A DNA stretch of 64,000 nucleotides from an uncultured Poribacteria bacterium (GCA_951828385.1 OX639973.1:3215200-3279199), one strand, 5' to 3'; counted from the first letter of the stretch, positions 17,858 through 26,369 are shown. Notes: generated by a model from the sequence alone, not told the origin. A program made the numbers and translations.

Positions 17858-18580
17858 TTATTGGGCTTTTAATGCGCCCCAGGTTGTTGTTGCTTTGCCA
17901 CCGGGTTCAACGGGGAACGGGTTCAGGTTGTCTTTGAAGTATTCGTATTCGACCTCCAAATTCCCTGTGCCTGCAGCGACACCGGCATAAATTCCGAGCC
18001 AAAGTGGAGGAGTCAGGGCAAAGTCGCCTTCTCCAATATCTACCCAATCCTTATCTTCTGCTGCTTTATACCAGGCAGTGTAGGTATCCCCCTCTTTTTT
18101 GAGTCGGAGGGACATTTCGATGTCGCCCCAATCACCAAATCTCCATTGGATATCAGGCGGTCCCATCCCGGCTTGCTTGGTTTGATACTGGATATGCCCT
18201 TTCGCCGCTGCGTCTCTCGACCAGAATTTAATGGTTACCCAATTATCGTCGCTCGGACTTTTCACGACAAGTCCATTAACGCCAGAACTGGTATCCCATT
18301 TGGCGAAGAAATGGGTTTCAACATCAAACATATCCGTGTCGGTTTCCTGATACAGGAAGTGAGATGCATCCGTTGCCCAGAGATTTCGGTTGGGTTCACT
18401 ATCAATATACAGGAAATCCGCGCGGGTTTTGCCGACATCCCATTTCGGGGGTTCGTTCTGCCATTCCCAATTAGGATTCTTCAAATCGCCACCTTCAAAC
18501 GGGTCGCCAAACGAATCCGCTGCGTCTGCAACGCTTCCAAAAACGAGCATAAATAGACACAAACTGATAGTATACTTCAT
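17858..18580 (-). CDS. Secreted concanavalin-like (DUF1349) protein ending in a TWG motif
   Basis: About 240 residues from the ATG at 18580, chosen because it begins a clean signal peptide (MKYTISLCLFMLVFGSVADA). The mature part (WEWQNEPPKWDVG, HFFAKWDTSSGVNGLVVKSPSDDNWVTIKFW in segments, MSLRLKKEGDTYTAWYKAAED) matches the DUF1349/laminin-G-like jelly roll that follows beta-xylosidases. It ends in EPGGKATTTWGALKAQ. The same TWGxxKA motif occurs in two other exported proteins of the window. Role probably carbohydrate binding or surface attachment. Confidence 0.85.
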   Translation of the reverse strand: MKYTISLCLFMLVFGSVADAADSFGDPFEGGDLKNPNWEWQNEPPKWDVGKTRADFLYIDSEPNRNLWATDASHFLYQETDTDMFDVETHFFAKWDTSSGVNGLVVKSPSDDNWVTIKFWSRDAAAKGHIQYQTKQAGMGPPDIQWRFGDWGDIEMSLRLKKEGDTYTAWYKAAEDKDWVDIGEGDFALTPPLWLGIYAGVAAGTGNLEVEYEYFKDNLNPFPVEPGGKATTTWGALKAQ

Positions 18581-18660
18581 AATTTTTTCAAGTTTTGATG
18601 TCGTCTGTAAACCAAAACCTGTTGATAAAAGTCGGATTTTCATAAATTTATCTAATCTTC

Positions 18661-18702
18661 GGTGTCTACATCTCAATCCTTTAGGTTTGGAATGTAGACA
18701 CC
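18661..18702 (+). repeat. Orphan hairpin resembling IS200/IS605 ends
   Basis: A perfect 11-bp stem (GGTGTCTACAT with ATGTAGACACC) encloses a further paired CAATCC-TTTA-GGTTTG core. The 16-bp core AATCCTTTAGGTTTGG is identical to that of the right-end hairpin of the tnpB element (48174-48193), and all three such hairpins in the window have a TTTA loop. No tnpB is next to it, so it is a solo end or a mobilised hairpin. Confidence 0.7.
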
Positions 18703-18727
18703 GCCTCTGGTTGTGTCAAAAACAACT

Positions 18728-18756
18728 TTGACATTGTGAGAAAAATCTGGTATAAT
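18728..18756 (+). promoter_or_regulatory. Consensus sigma-70 type promoter
   Basis: TTGACA (18728-18733) and TATAAT (18751-18756) with exactly 17 bp between them, both boxes perfect. A start near 18762 is predicted. No long gene follows on the plus strand for about 1.1 kb; instead a structured sequence starts at once (18770-18828). Confidence 0.8.
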
Positions 18757-18769
18757 GACTATAGCTATT

Positions 18770-18828
18770 GATTGAGACGTGTAAACTTCGGACCACCTGG
18801 TCCGTTGGTCTCAATCACCCCTTTACAC
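18770..18828 (+). ncRNA. Candidate pseudoknot-forming RNA
   Basis: Immediately downstream of the consensus promoter. GATTGAGAC (18770-18778) is complementary to GTCTCAATC (18808-18816); GTGTAAA (18779-18785) is complementary to TTTACAC (18822-18828). Because the second pair crosses the first, this is an H-type pseudoknot, with a 7-bp hairpin CGGACCA/TGGTCCG (18789-18804) in between. No known RNA family recognised; no terminator seen. A tiny ATG-to-TAA reading frame (ATG at 18837) follows. Non-coding RNA identity is an inference. Confidence 0.5.
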
Positions 18829-19075
18829 GGGCAGAATGGCTATGGCTAATCACCATTAAAAACGAACATAAAGTAGCATTCACTATGCAACATCGCCCTT
18901 TAGTGGACGGTTTGATTGTATATCGTCTACGATAAAGTTCAGTTCTGAAGTAGGAGATACCTACCAGAAGTAGTTGTAACCTCCTATCTTCAATTTTAAA
19001 ATAGATTCTCGCGATTGTCAAGGCAAATCAATTGTGTGCAGAGGTTTTCAGTTTTCAGCAATCAGCGATTGACCA

Positions 19076-19492
19076 TCAATCCCGCTTAATTCCGACGACC
19101 ACGTTCTCAGACGATACGTCCTCCGGTATAACGACAAAAATCTTCCCAACTTCACACCCCTCACCCTGTTTTTCGAGATACTTTGCTATTTCATTTTGGT
19201 CAAGGAGGACAGCACCATCCGCAGTAGATTCAGGTAACGGTGTCCGTTCGGAACCGAACTTCCGGATCCATTTGAAGATAGTGCTCGGGGACACCGAGAA
19301 CATCCGTGCGATATCGCTGATAGTAATCCCCCGGCAGTATAAGAAAACCGCCAAGGCTCTTTGCCAAGCGGGTCTCCCGCGGGTCGTCTGACGGGTAAAC
19401 TGAAAACCACAGGCGTTACACTTGTAGCGTTGGTTCCCTCTTGCTTTTCCATTTTTGACGGCATCCCTGCGTTTACAACGTGGACAGTTCAT
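19076..19492 (-). CDS. Zinc-ribbon/HTH transposase-like (IS1 InsA-like) protein
   Basis: About 138 residues from the ATG at 19492, chosen because it begins the zinc ribbon (MNCPRCKRRDAVKNGKARGNQRYKCNACGFQFT in segments: CPRC, then CNAC). A helix-turn-helix follows (ITISDIARMFSVSPSTIFKWIRKFG). This is the layout of the N-terminal part of IS1/IS1595-type transposases (InsA). No DDE catalytic domain follows; the C-terminus is a short novel tail (EIAKYLEKQGEG...GKIFVVIPED). It is either a domesticated DNA-binding protein or a truncated element. Confidence 0.75.
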   Translation of the reverse strand: MNCPRCKRRDAVKNGKARGNQRYKCNACGFQFTRQTTRGRPAWQRALAVFLYCRGITISDIARMFSVSPSTIFKWIRKFGSERTPLPESTADGAVLLDQNEIAKYLEKQGEGCEVGKIFVVIPEDVSSENVVVGIKRD

Positions 19493-19877
19493 TAGAGCGC
19501 ACCCTCTTTCAAAATTTGATGTGAGAAAGTATACCACAAAAGCGTTAGCCACGCAACACCTTCCGTAAAGAGCCATCAGCCATCAGCGGTTAGCAGTCAG
19601 CAAAAGCGCAAGTAGTGAAGGGCGCGCCTACAATAAAGAATCTATGAGCGGAAAATCGAAATTATAGGAGGGTTGAATGGCTCTGCCTCCTTATAGCAGA
19701 ATAATTTTCACTTGTTATTTTTTTCTGCATGATATATTATATGTTGTAGGTGGAGATGTATCCGCCGAAGACAGGTTTTACAGATTCAAAATGAATGAAA
19801 GCCGTAGGTCCGATTAGAACTTTAGTAGGAGCACATTATGCTCGCGGCGCGCCCAGCGCGTAAAGGAGAACAGGATT
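19493..19877 (+). other. Intergenic region upstream of Gfo/Idh/MocA gene
   Basis: 385 bp. It holds a plus-strand promoter candidate at 19712-19740 and a possible leader to the next gene. A CGCGCC-rich word near 19850 (GGCGCGCCCAGCGCG) may form a small hairpin. Nothing else recognised. Confidence 0.6.
19712..19740 (+). promoter_or_regulatory. Promoter candidate for the Gfo/Idh/MocA gene
   Basis: TTGTTA (19712-19717) and TATTAT (19735-19740) are separated by 17 bp, 138 bp before the gene start. Four to five of six bases match the consensus in each box. Confidence 0.5.
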
Positions 19878-20897
19878 ATGGCAGGGAAACTGAAAGTTGC
19901 AGCAGTTGGGTGCGGTGGCATAGGGCGTCTGCATCAACTCGGCTATCTGCAGCATCCGGGGGCGGAATTAGTGGCAGTCTGTGATATAGATGCCGCTAAA
20001 GCGCAAGCGCGTGCCGAAGAACTCAATATCGCCAAGTGGTATCCCTCCATCCAGGAGATGCTTGCCCATGAAGAATGCGACTTGGTAGATGTCGTAACTG
20101 CTGACCATCTGCACTTTGAACCTGTGATGGAATGTCTGGAAGCCGGCAAACATGTTATCTCCGAGAAACCGCTATCACTTTACATCGATGAAGCAGAACA
20201 GATGGTAGCCAAAGCAGAAGAAAAGGGCGTTCATCTCGCTATTGATTACAATCGCCGATTTGCCCCGGGATACGTCCAAGCCCGGAAATGGTTTGACGCG
20301 GGAGCAATCGGGCAGACGTATTACTTAGACATGAAATTATCTCAAGGGGGCCCCGCTTCAACGTGGAAGGGAGAATATTACCTGCTCTACGAACTCGAAA
20401 CGCACGCCATTGATCTGCTGCGGTGGTTTGGCGGCGAAGTCGTTGCAGTTTGCGCGCAAATGGCGAAGCCGCGGAAACAGGAAGCGCGCGAAGGTGAGGA
20501 CGCGTGTTACACGAGTATGGCGATCTCATTCCGTTACGAAACGGAAGTCGTTGCGACACTCTTAGCAAGTTGGGATAGCGATTTTATCCATCCGATTGAA
20601 CACCTCGAAATCTGTGGCTCCGATGGCGAGATCGTCGTCGATAATGTCCTAACACGCGCAACCCTCATGAGACGAGATAATCAGGTCGTTGAAGAATATC
20701 GGCCCTCCATTTTTAGGGACGAGCAACTCGCTTTTAACGGGACATTCGCCCTACGGATGGCGGCACTCGTTGATGATCTACTCACCGATCAACCGCCCGC
20801 GCCGACAGGAAGAGACGGCTTGCAGGCACTACGCATTACTGAAGCGATTGTAGAGTCATGGCAGGAAAAACGGGAAGTTGAAGTCAAAACAGATTAA
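19878..20897 (+). CDS. Gfo/Idh/MocA family oxidoreductase
   Basis: 339-residue NAD(P)-dependent oxidoreductase. The Rossmann motif VGCGGIGRLHQLGY is followed by ISEKPLSLYIDEAEQMV (EKP motif) and then DYNRRFAPGYVQARKW, GEYYLLYELETHAIDLLRWFGGEVVAV with the usual His-Asp pair. ATG start with AAAGGAG 8-9 nt upstream. It differs clearly from the 11.5-kb paralogue. The substrate is unknown; the following genes are a small exported protein and a GH127 glycosidase, so it may act in sugar degradation. Confidence 0.93.
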   Translation: MAGKLKVAAVGCGGIGRLHQLGYLQHPGAELVAVCDIDAAKAQARAEELNIAKWYPSIQEMLAHEECDLVDVVTADHLHFEPVMECLEAGKHVISEKPLSLYIDEAEQMVAKAEEKGVHLAIDYNRRFAPGYVQARKWFDAGAIGQTYYLDMKLSQGGPASTWKGEYYLLYELETHAIDLLRWFGGEVVAVCAQMAKPRKQEAREGEDACYTSMAISFRYETEVVATLLASWDSDFIHPIEHLEICGSDGEIVVDNVLTRATLMRRDNQVVEEYRPSIFRDEQLAFNGTFALRMAALVDDLLTDQPPAPTGRDGLQALRITEAIVESWQEKREVEVKTD

Positions 20898-20957
20898 CAA
20901 TGACATGTAAACCGTTTCTTATGAAAGCCGTTTCTATGTGCAAGGAGGAATGAAATT

Positions 20958-21650
20958 ATGAAACGCCAACTATCTTTTTTAAGAGAAGTTCGTCAGAGAT
21001 TATTTTCTGGTTCTTCATATTCAACCGCGCTCGCCTGTGTCGCGTTCCTTGTTTTTCTACTTCCATCAATAAACTGCGGTCCACCGCCGCAAAGCCAATA
21101 CTATGTCCCAGAATCGGCGATCACTGCCGCCGAAAAGACGACAACACCAACGCAATCCACGCAAAAAAGTGGAACAAGCTTACCGGAATCCGCTACCGTC
21201 CAATTGGAAAAGATGCCTTATATCCGAAATGCTTTCAAAGAACGTGTACGCGTGAGCAGCAGAGGTGGACTTAATGATTTTCACGCATCGTCACGTGCAC
21301 AGGTACAGCATAGTGCCGTCATCTCCAACTGTTCGTTTGATGTTTTAAAGGCATTTATTGCGAAGGGATGGGCACCTATTGTGATGATTGAATTCCAAGG
21401 ACGTACCCCGGAAATCTTGCCATTGACTCACTACAACGAGCAATTAGGCGAAGTACTTTTTGAAAACCCTTCCAACCTTAGCAAGCGTCGCTTGACCTAC
21501 AAGGATTTTGAGCAGTCTTGGAGTAGGATCTCACGGAATAAATGTATTTTAATCACACCGCGGCGACTCATAGAAATGGACATTCAGAAAGTGTTAGGGA
21601 GCTACTTACCAACAGAAGCGTTCCAACAGATTAGCGTCCAAAGCCGTTGA
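20958..21650 (+). CDS. Exported protein, possibly a degenerate C39-like peptidase
   Basis: 230 residues. An N-terminal hydrophobic segment (LACVAFLVFLLPSINC) suggests export, and a Cys at about residue 39 could be a weak lipobox. After a Thr/Ser-rich linker comes a domain with FDVLKAFIAKGWAPIVMIEFQG, LPLTHYNEQLGEVLFENPSNL and TYKDFEQSWSRISRNKCIL. This recalls the peptidase C39-like fold (helix, 'G.P.iv', His, strand, Asn/Asp-Pro, 'F...W'). The catalytic Cys of that family is not evident, so the protein may be inactive. Family assignment is tentative. Confidence 0.55.
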   Translation: MKRQLSFLREVRQRLFSGSSYSTALACVAFLVFLLPSINCGPPPQSQYYVPESAITAAEKTTTPTQSTQKSGTSLPESATVQLEKMPYIRNAFKERVRVSSRGGLNDFHASSRAQVQHSAVISNCSFDVLKAFIAKGWAPIVMIEFQGRTPEILPLTHYNEQLGEVLFENPSNLSKRRLTYKDFEQSWSRISRNKCILITPRRLIEMDIQKVLGSYLPTEAFQQISVQSR

Positions 21651-21718
21651 TACGACGTTAACCCGATTTAGGACAAGGCATCTATATCTGTTCAGTCCCT
21701 ATCCCACCAAACAGAATC

Positions 21719-21810
21719 AGGACTTACGCACAATTGGAAGACATCCTGAAACATCACAGGCGAGGTTTCCGAACCTCGCCTGCAAATGTAGTCGGTTTGC
21801 GTAAACCCTA
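21719..21810. repeat. MITE-like inverted-repeat element, GGACTTACGCA family, copy 2
   Basis: 92-bp element with ends AGGACTTACGCA and TTTGCGTAAACCCTA and an internal GGCGAGGTTTCCGAACCTCGCC palindrome (in segments). Its 3' end is only 19 bp before the TTG start of the GH127 gene, so it may carry or disturb that gene's promoter. Confidence 0.75.
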
Positions 21811-21828
21811 AAAATAAAGGATAAAATT

Positions 21829-23712
21829 TTGAGAGCACTTCCGTTTACGGCTGTCACGATTAGCGATCAGTTTTGGGCACCTCGGCAGAAAACGAATTCC
21901 GAGGCGACGATCCCACACGAACTCATGCAGTGCCGGACAACCGGCAGGATTGATAACTTTGCGAAAGCCGCTGGCTTGATGTCCGGCGATTTTGAAGGGA
22001 TCTTCTTCAACGATTCGGATGTCCACAAATGGGTTGAAGCGGCAGCGTATACACTCTGGACGCATCCAAATCCAGCGTGGGAAGCAGAACTCGATGAAGT
22101 CATCGCAAAGATCGCAGCCAGCCAACAACCCGATGGTTATCTGAACACCTATTTCACATTGGTTGAACCGACGAAACGGTGGCAGAACCTCGGTATGATG
22201 CACGAACTATATTGCGCCGGACACCTCTTTGAAGCCGGTGTCGCACACTATCAAGCGACCGGGAAGCAGACCCTGTTAGACGTTGCGTGTCGGTTCGCGG
22301 ACCTGATAGATAACACCTTCGGACCCGGCAAACGAGACGGGTTGCCCGGTCATCAAGGCATCGAACTCGCACTCGTGAAACTGGCGCGTGTGACAGGCGA
22401 AGTCCGCTACATGTCCCTCGCGGAATACTTTGTCACACGACGTGGGCATGCTCCGTCAATCTTTGAGAAAGAATTAGAGAACCCTGACCTTCCCGGGGGA
22501 CTCGGCGCGTATCAGCACCACTTCACGCGCGATGGAAAATTTGAGGGGCATTACGCACAAGCACATCTCCCGATACAGGAACAGACAGAGTGTGTTGGTC
22601 ACGCCGTGCGCGCGATGTATCTTTATAGTGGTGCCGCCGAAATCGCTTATGAAACCGGTGACACGGCTATCACAAACGCGCTGGAGGCACTCTGGCAGAA
22701 CGTCGGGAAACGTTTATATATCACCGGCGGTGTGGGTCCCTCTGGACACAACGAAGGTTTCACGAAAGATTATGAGCTGCCGAATTTCTCTGCTTATGCC
22801 GAAACGTGTGCCTCTATCGGACTGATATTTTGGGCACACCGGATGTTCTTGTTGCGTGGCGAGTCTCGTTTTGTTGATGTATTAGAAACGGCTCTCTACA
22901 ACGGCGCGCTCTCCGGCATCTCGCTTGATGGCACAGGTTTTTTCTATCAGAACCCGTTGGCAAGCCACGGCGATCGGCATCGGCACGAATGGTTTGGATG
23001 TGCATGCTGCCCACCGAATATCGCCCGACTTCTCGCCTCTATTGGACAGTACATCTACGCCGAATCGGAAGAAGGTTTATGGGTGAACCTGTACGTCGGC
23101 GGCACCGCCGATGCAATTGTCGCACGGAATATCCCAGTGAGACTGACACAAGCGACCGATTACCCGTGGACGGGCGACGTAACGCTAACAATCACGCCAC
23201 AAGCACCGGCCTCCTTCAGTTTGAACCTACGGATTCCGGGGTGGTGTGAACAGTTTGAAGCACGTGTCAACGGTGAAGTCTACAACGCACAAACGAATTC
23301 GGATGGCTATCTGTCCATCACACGAGAATGGCGCGCCGGTGACCGTGTAGCACTTCAAATCGCGATGCCTGTTACACGCGTCCACGCACATCCACTTGTG
23401 AGAGAAAACCTCGGACGCTCCGCTTTACGCCGCGGTCCGCTCGTCTACTGCTTTGAAGATGTTGACAATCCTGATGGCGCGTTTCAGACGCTGTCTCTCG
23501 CTAACGATAATGCACTGGAAACAGCGTTCAACAGCGATTTATTGGGCGGTGTAACGCTTATCCGTGGCACGGGTAATGTGTTGGATGACGCTGAGTGGGG
23601 AGACAATCTATATCACACGGGCCCGACTGCGAAACAGACAGAAGTTACAGCGATTCCGTACTACGCGTGGTGTAATCGTGGCACTGGCAAGATGGCAGTG
23701 TGGATCCTATAA
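21829..23712 (+). CDS. Glycoside hydrolase family 127 protein (beta-L-arabinofuranosidase type)
   Basis: 627-residue GH127 (DUF1680) enzyme, which removes terminal beta-L-arabinofuranose. The N-terminus (LPFTAVTISDQFWAPRQKTN) and IDNFAKAAGLMSGDFEG... are family-typical. The catalytic and zinc-binding region is visible: YAETCASIGLI (Glu) and EWFGCACCPPNIARLLASIGQYIY (the Cys cluster with the nucleophilic Cys). Length is full. TTG start at 21829 with AAAGGA 9 nt upstream; no ATG fits the conserved N-terminus. No signal peptide, so it should act in the cytoplasm. A rho-independent terminator follows. Confidence 0.92.
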   Translation: MRALPFTAVTISDQFWAPRQKTNSEATIPHELMQCRTTGRIDNFAKAAGLMSGDFEGIFFNDSDVHKWVEAAAYTLWTHPNPAWEAELDEVIAKIAASQQPDGYLNTYFTLVEPTKRWQNLGMMHELYCAGHLFEAGVAHYQATGKQTLLDVACRFADLIDNTFGPGKRDGLPGHQGIELALVKLARVTGEVRYMSLAEYFVTRRGHAPSIFEKELENPDLPGGLGAYQHHFTRDGKFEGHYAQAHLPIQEQTECVGHAVRAMYLYSGAAEIAYETGDTAITNALEALWQNVGKRLYITGGVGPSGHNEGFTKDYELPNFSAYAETCASIGLIFWAHRMFLLRGESRFVDVLETALYNGALSGISLDGTGFFYQNPLASHGDRHRHEWFGCACCPPNIARLLASIGQYIYAESEEGLWVNLYVGGTADAIVARNIPVRLTQATDYPWTGDVTLTITPQAPASFSLNLRIPGWCEQFEARVNGEVYNAQTNSDGYLSITREWRAGDRVALQIAMPVTRVHAHPLVRENLGRSALRRGPLVYCFEDVDNPDGAFQTLSLANDNALETAFNSDLLGGVTLIRGTGNVLDDAEWGDNLYHTGPTAKQTEVTAIPYYAWCNRGTGKMAVWIL

Positions 23713-23733
23713 TCCTTTCTTCATTCCTTGTAA

Positions 23734-23767
23734 GGGCGGATGTAAAATCCGCCCGTTTCTTTTTTCG
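23734..23767 (+). terminator. Rho-independent terminator after GH127 gene
   Basis: GGGCGGAT pairs with ATCCGCCC around a 5-nt GTAAA loop, followed by GTTTCTTTTTT. Placed 22 bp after the GH127 stop. Confidence 0.85.
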
Positions 23768-23858
23768 GAAACTTGTGCAGACTCTGCCTTTATGAACCAA
23801 TACTGAGGTGAACGAGTCTATCGGATAAAGTATACCTATTAGTGAACCTGCGAAGTAA

Positions 23859-26369
23859 CTAACGCAGCTCCCATAGAAGAATTGTACCGTCGTGCCCCCC
23901 ACTGGCAATGGTGTTTCCATCAGGAGAAAAGACTACGTTGTTAACGCCACCCTTATGTCCTGTGAGTGTTGCTATGTGTTCGCCTGTTTGTGGGTCCCAC
24001 AACTGCACCAGATGGTCCCTACTGCCGGTAACAATTATAGCCCCGTTAGGTGAAAACACGACGCTGATGTACCTCAATCGAGGTGTTGTTTCAATCATAG
24101 TTTTTTGCATGCCCGTCCGAACATCCCACAATCGAACTGACTCGTCATCACTTGCACTTGCTAAGATTGTGCCATCGGGCGAGAATGCGATGGAATTGGG
24201 ACCTTGTGTATGTCCTTCAAGCGTTGCTATAATTTGGCTTGTTTGAACGTCCCACAATCGGATTGTTTTGTCATTACTTGCACTGGCGAGTGTTGCACCG
24301 TCTGGAGAGAAGGTGACGCAATTGAGAGCTGCCGTATGTCCCTTGAGTGTGGCTATTTTCGCCCCTGTTTGTGCCTCCCAAAAACAGACTGTTCCATCTC
24401 TACCGCCCGTAGCGATTGTACTTTCATCCGGGGAATACGCCATAGATCTAAGGGCATCCGGATGACTTACAAGCGTAGTTTTAGGCGTTCTTGTGCGCGT
24501 CTGCAATACACGGTTACTGGCATCCCACAAGCGCACCGTCCCATCCCTACCAGCAGTAGCGATAATATCCGCATCTGAGGTATAGGCAACAGCAGTGATA
24601 TGACCCGTGTGCCCTTGGAACGTTGCTATGTGGTGTCCTGTATGGGCATCCCATAAATACCCCACGCCGTCCCGACCTCCCATAGCGATAGTTTTTCCAT
24701 TAGGTGAATATGCTACAGAAGTAATGCTGTCCGTATATCCTTTGATTGTCGTTCTAAGTTTTTCTGTTTGAATGTCCCACAACAACACTGTATCGTCTGA
24801 ACCTACGGTGGCGCGGGTGTTTCCATCCGGGGAATATGCGATATAAGGAACACCTGTCCTACGCCCTGTGAATGTGGTTTTGTGTTCACCTGTGTGTGCA
24901 TCCCACAGTTGGACTGTTCCATAGTTTCCCGTAACGATAGTCGTGCCATCCGGAGAAAACGCTATAGATCCGCCAATTCCGGTAGGTCCTTTGAGTGTTG
25001 TTAGAAGTTCTCTTGTTTGGACATTCCACAACCTAACTTCCGGTTCCTTTTTCATTAATCCACTGCCGGTTTCCATTAATCCACTGCCGGTGGCGAGCAC
25101 GTTTCCATCCGGAGAAAACGCGATTGAAGTGATCGTGTCTGTATGTCCCGTGAATGTACCTACCTGCTGTCCTGTGACAGCATCCCACAAACGGACCGTT
25201 CGATCCGAACCTCCGCTGGCGATAACGGCACCATCTGGAGAAAATGCAAGGGCGTTGACCACTTCCGTCCCTTCTGTTAACAGGTCAAGTTCTTTTTCTT
25301 TACCGGGACGCACATCATAGATCCAAATCCCGATCGCACTTCCAACCGCAAGCCGAGTGCCATCCGGTGAGAAAGCAATATTACCCGTAATTTTTCCTTT
25401 CCCAAGACGTGCTTTCGCGCTTTCGGGCAGCTGCCATTGTGTATAGTCGCCCGGATCGGATAAAACTTGATTTGATGCCTGTTTGCTGCCATTACCTTTA
25501 CCGGGGATATCGGAATTTTCTCCTACTAAATTCCGAACATCCGGTTTTGCGTCAATATTCTGGACTATCGGTGCATCAATAAGTTCCACTGTCATCTCAG
25601 ATTGCGCGTCTAAACTGTAGGGTTGTTGGAAACGTGCCAAATACTGACCGCCTATCCCAAATAACAACATAATTAAAACAGAGGCGGAGGTAGCCAGCAG
25701 CCACGGCATAAAAGGGTTGCTTCCAGACGGCGCAGGAGGTTGAAGATTTGCAACTTCTCTCATTATGTTATCAGTTAAGTTTGCGGAAATTTGGAAATTG
25801 CTGAGTGCCTCTCGAATCATCAGTTCCTCCTTCTTTAGGCGTTGTCGAGCACGACTGAGCCGACTTTTGATAGCACTTGTAGATACGCCTAAAAATCGGC
25901 TAATTTCTTCACACGTCATCTCACCAAAGTAGTAGAGTGTTATCACTGTTCGGTCACTCTCTTTTAATTTGGAGAGCAACTTTTTAACGACCTCGCGTTG
26001 TGTCTTTATTGACACTTTTTCTTGTTCCGCTGCGATATACCTGGAATACGCTGTTCCTTCTATCACATCAATGTCGGTATCTTCCAAAGGTTCAGTTTCA
26101 ATACGTTTCTTACGGAGCCATGCACAGCATTGGTTAGCTGTAATTACATAGAGCCACCCAGAAAACTGATTCGGATTTTTCAAAGTTGACAGGTTTTGAT
26201 ACGCTTTGAGAAAGGTATCTTGCGTAATCTCTTCAGCGATGTGGAAATCATCAGTTTTTCGCCAAGCAAGCGCGTGCACCTGTTTTCGGTATTTTTTTAC
26301 TAAACTTGTAAAAGCAGTATCATCACCTGCAAGGATTCTATGTATCAGTTCAACATCGTTATTTTTCAT
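23859..26369 (-). CDS. ECF sigma factor fused to membrane-anchored WD40 repeats
   Basis: 836-residue fusion. Residues about 15-90 form sigma-70 region 2 (FTSLVKKYRKQVHALAWRK, EEITQDTFLKAYQNLSTLKN, FSGWLYVITANQ). About 130-182 form region 4 (LKESDRTVITLYYFGEMTCEEISRFLGVSTSAIKSRLSRARQRLK in segments), with a helix-turn-helix for -35 recognition. A hydrophobic helix follows at about 219-243 (PWLLATSASVLIMLLFGIGG). Then DYTQWQLPES at about 308 opens 12 WD40 repeats to the C-terminus. Predicted topology: sigma part in the cytoplasm, WD40 in the periplasm. No anti-sigma gene is adjacent, so the tail may serve as its own sensor. The WD40 part resembles the dockerin protein at 12.5 kb. Confidence 0.92.
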   Translation of the reverse strand: MKNNDVELIHRILAGDDTAFTSLVKKYRKQVHALAWRKTDDFHIAEEITQDTFLKAYQNLSTLKNPNQFSGWLYVITANQCCAWLRKKRIETEPLEDTDIDVIEGTAYSRYIAAEQEKVSIKTQREVVKKLLSKLKESDRTVITLYYFGEMTCEEISRFLGVSTSAIKSRLSRARQRLKKEELMIREALSNFQISANLTDNIMREVANLQPPAPSGSNPFMPWLLATSASVLIMLLFGIGGQYLARFQQPYSLDAQSEMTVELIDAPIVQNIDAKPDVRNLVGENSDIPGKGNGSKQASNQVLSDPGDYTQWQLPESAKARLGKGKITGNIAFSPDGTRLAVGSAIGIWIYDVRPGKEKELDLLTEGTEVVNALAFSPDGAVIASGGSDRTVRLWDAVTGQQVGTFTGHTDTITSIAFSPDGNVLATGSGLMETGSGLMKKEPEVRLWNVQTRELLTTLKGPTGIGGSIAFSPDGTTIVTGNYGTVQLWDAHTGEHKTTFTGRRTGVPYIAYSPDGNTRATVGSDDTVLLWDIQTEKLRTTIKGYTDSITSVAYSPNGKTIAMGGRDGVGYLWDAHTGHHIATFQGHTGHITAVAYTSDADIIATAGRDGTVRLWDASNRVLQTRTRTPKTTLVSHPDALRSMAYSPDESTIATGGRDGTVCFWEAQTGAKIATLKGHTAALNCVTFSPDGATLASASNDKTIRLWDVQTSQIIATLEGHTQGPNSIAFSPDGTILASASDDESVRLWDVRTGMQKTMIETTPRLRYISVVFSPNGAIIVTGSRDHLVQLWDPQTGEHIATLTGHKGGVNNVVFSPDGNTIASGGHDGTILLWELR
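25050..25091 (-). repeat. 21-bp in-frame tandem duplication in the sigma-WD40 gene
   Basis: The words ATTAATCCACTGCCGGT repeat with a 21-bp period, adding seven residues (GSGLMET then GSGLMKK) inside a loop of WD repeat 3. A recent in-frame expansion that leaves the frame intact. Confidence 0.75.

Noticed and set aside
18815-19021. 68-codon minus-strand open frame
   Set aside because: No family motif, overlaps the structured RNA region and has no ribosome-binding site.
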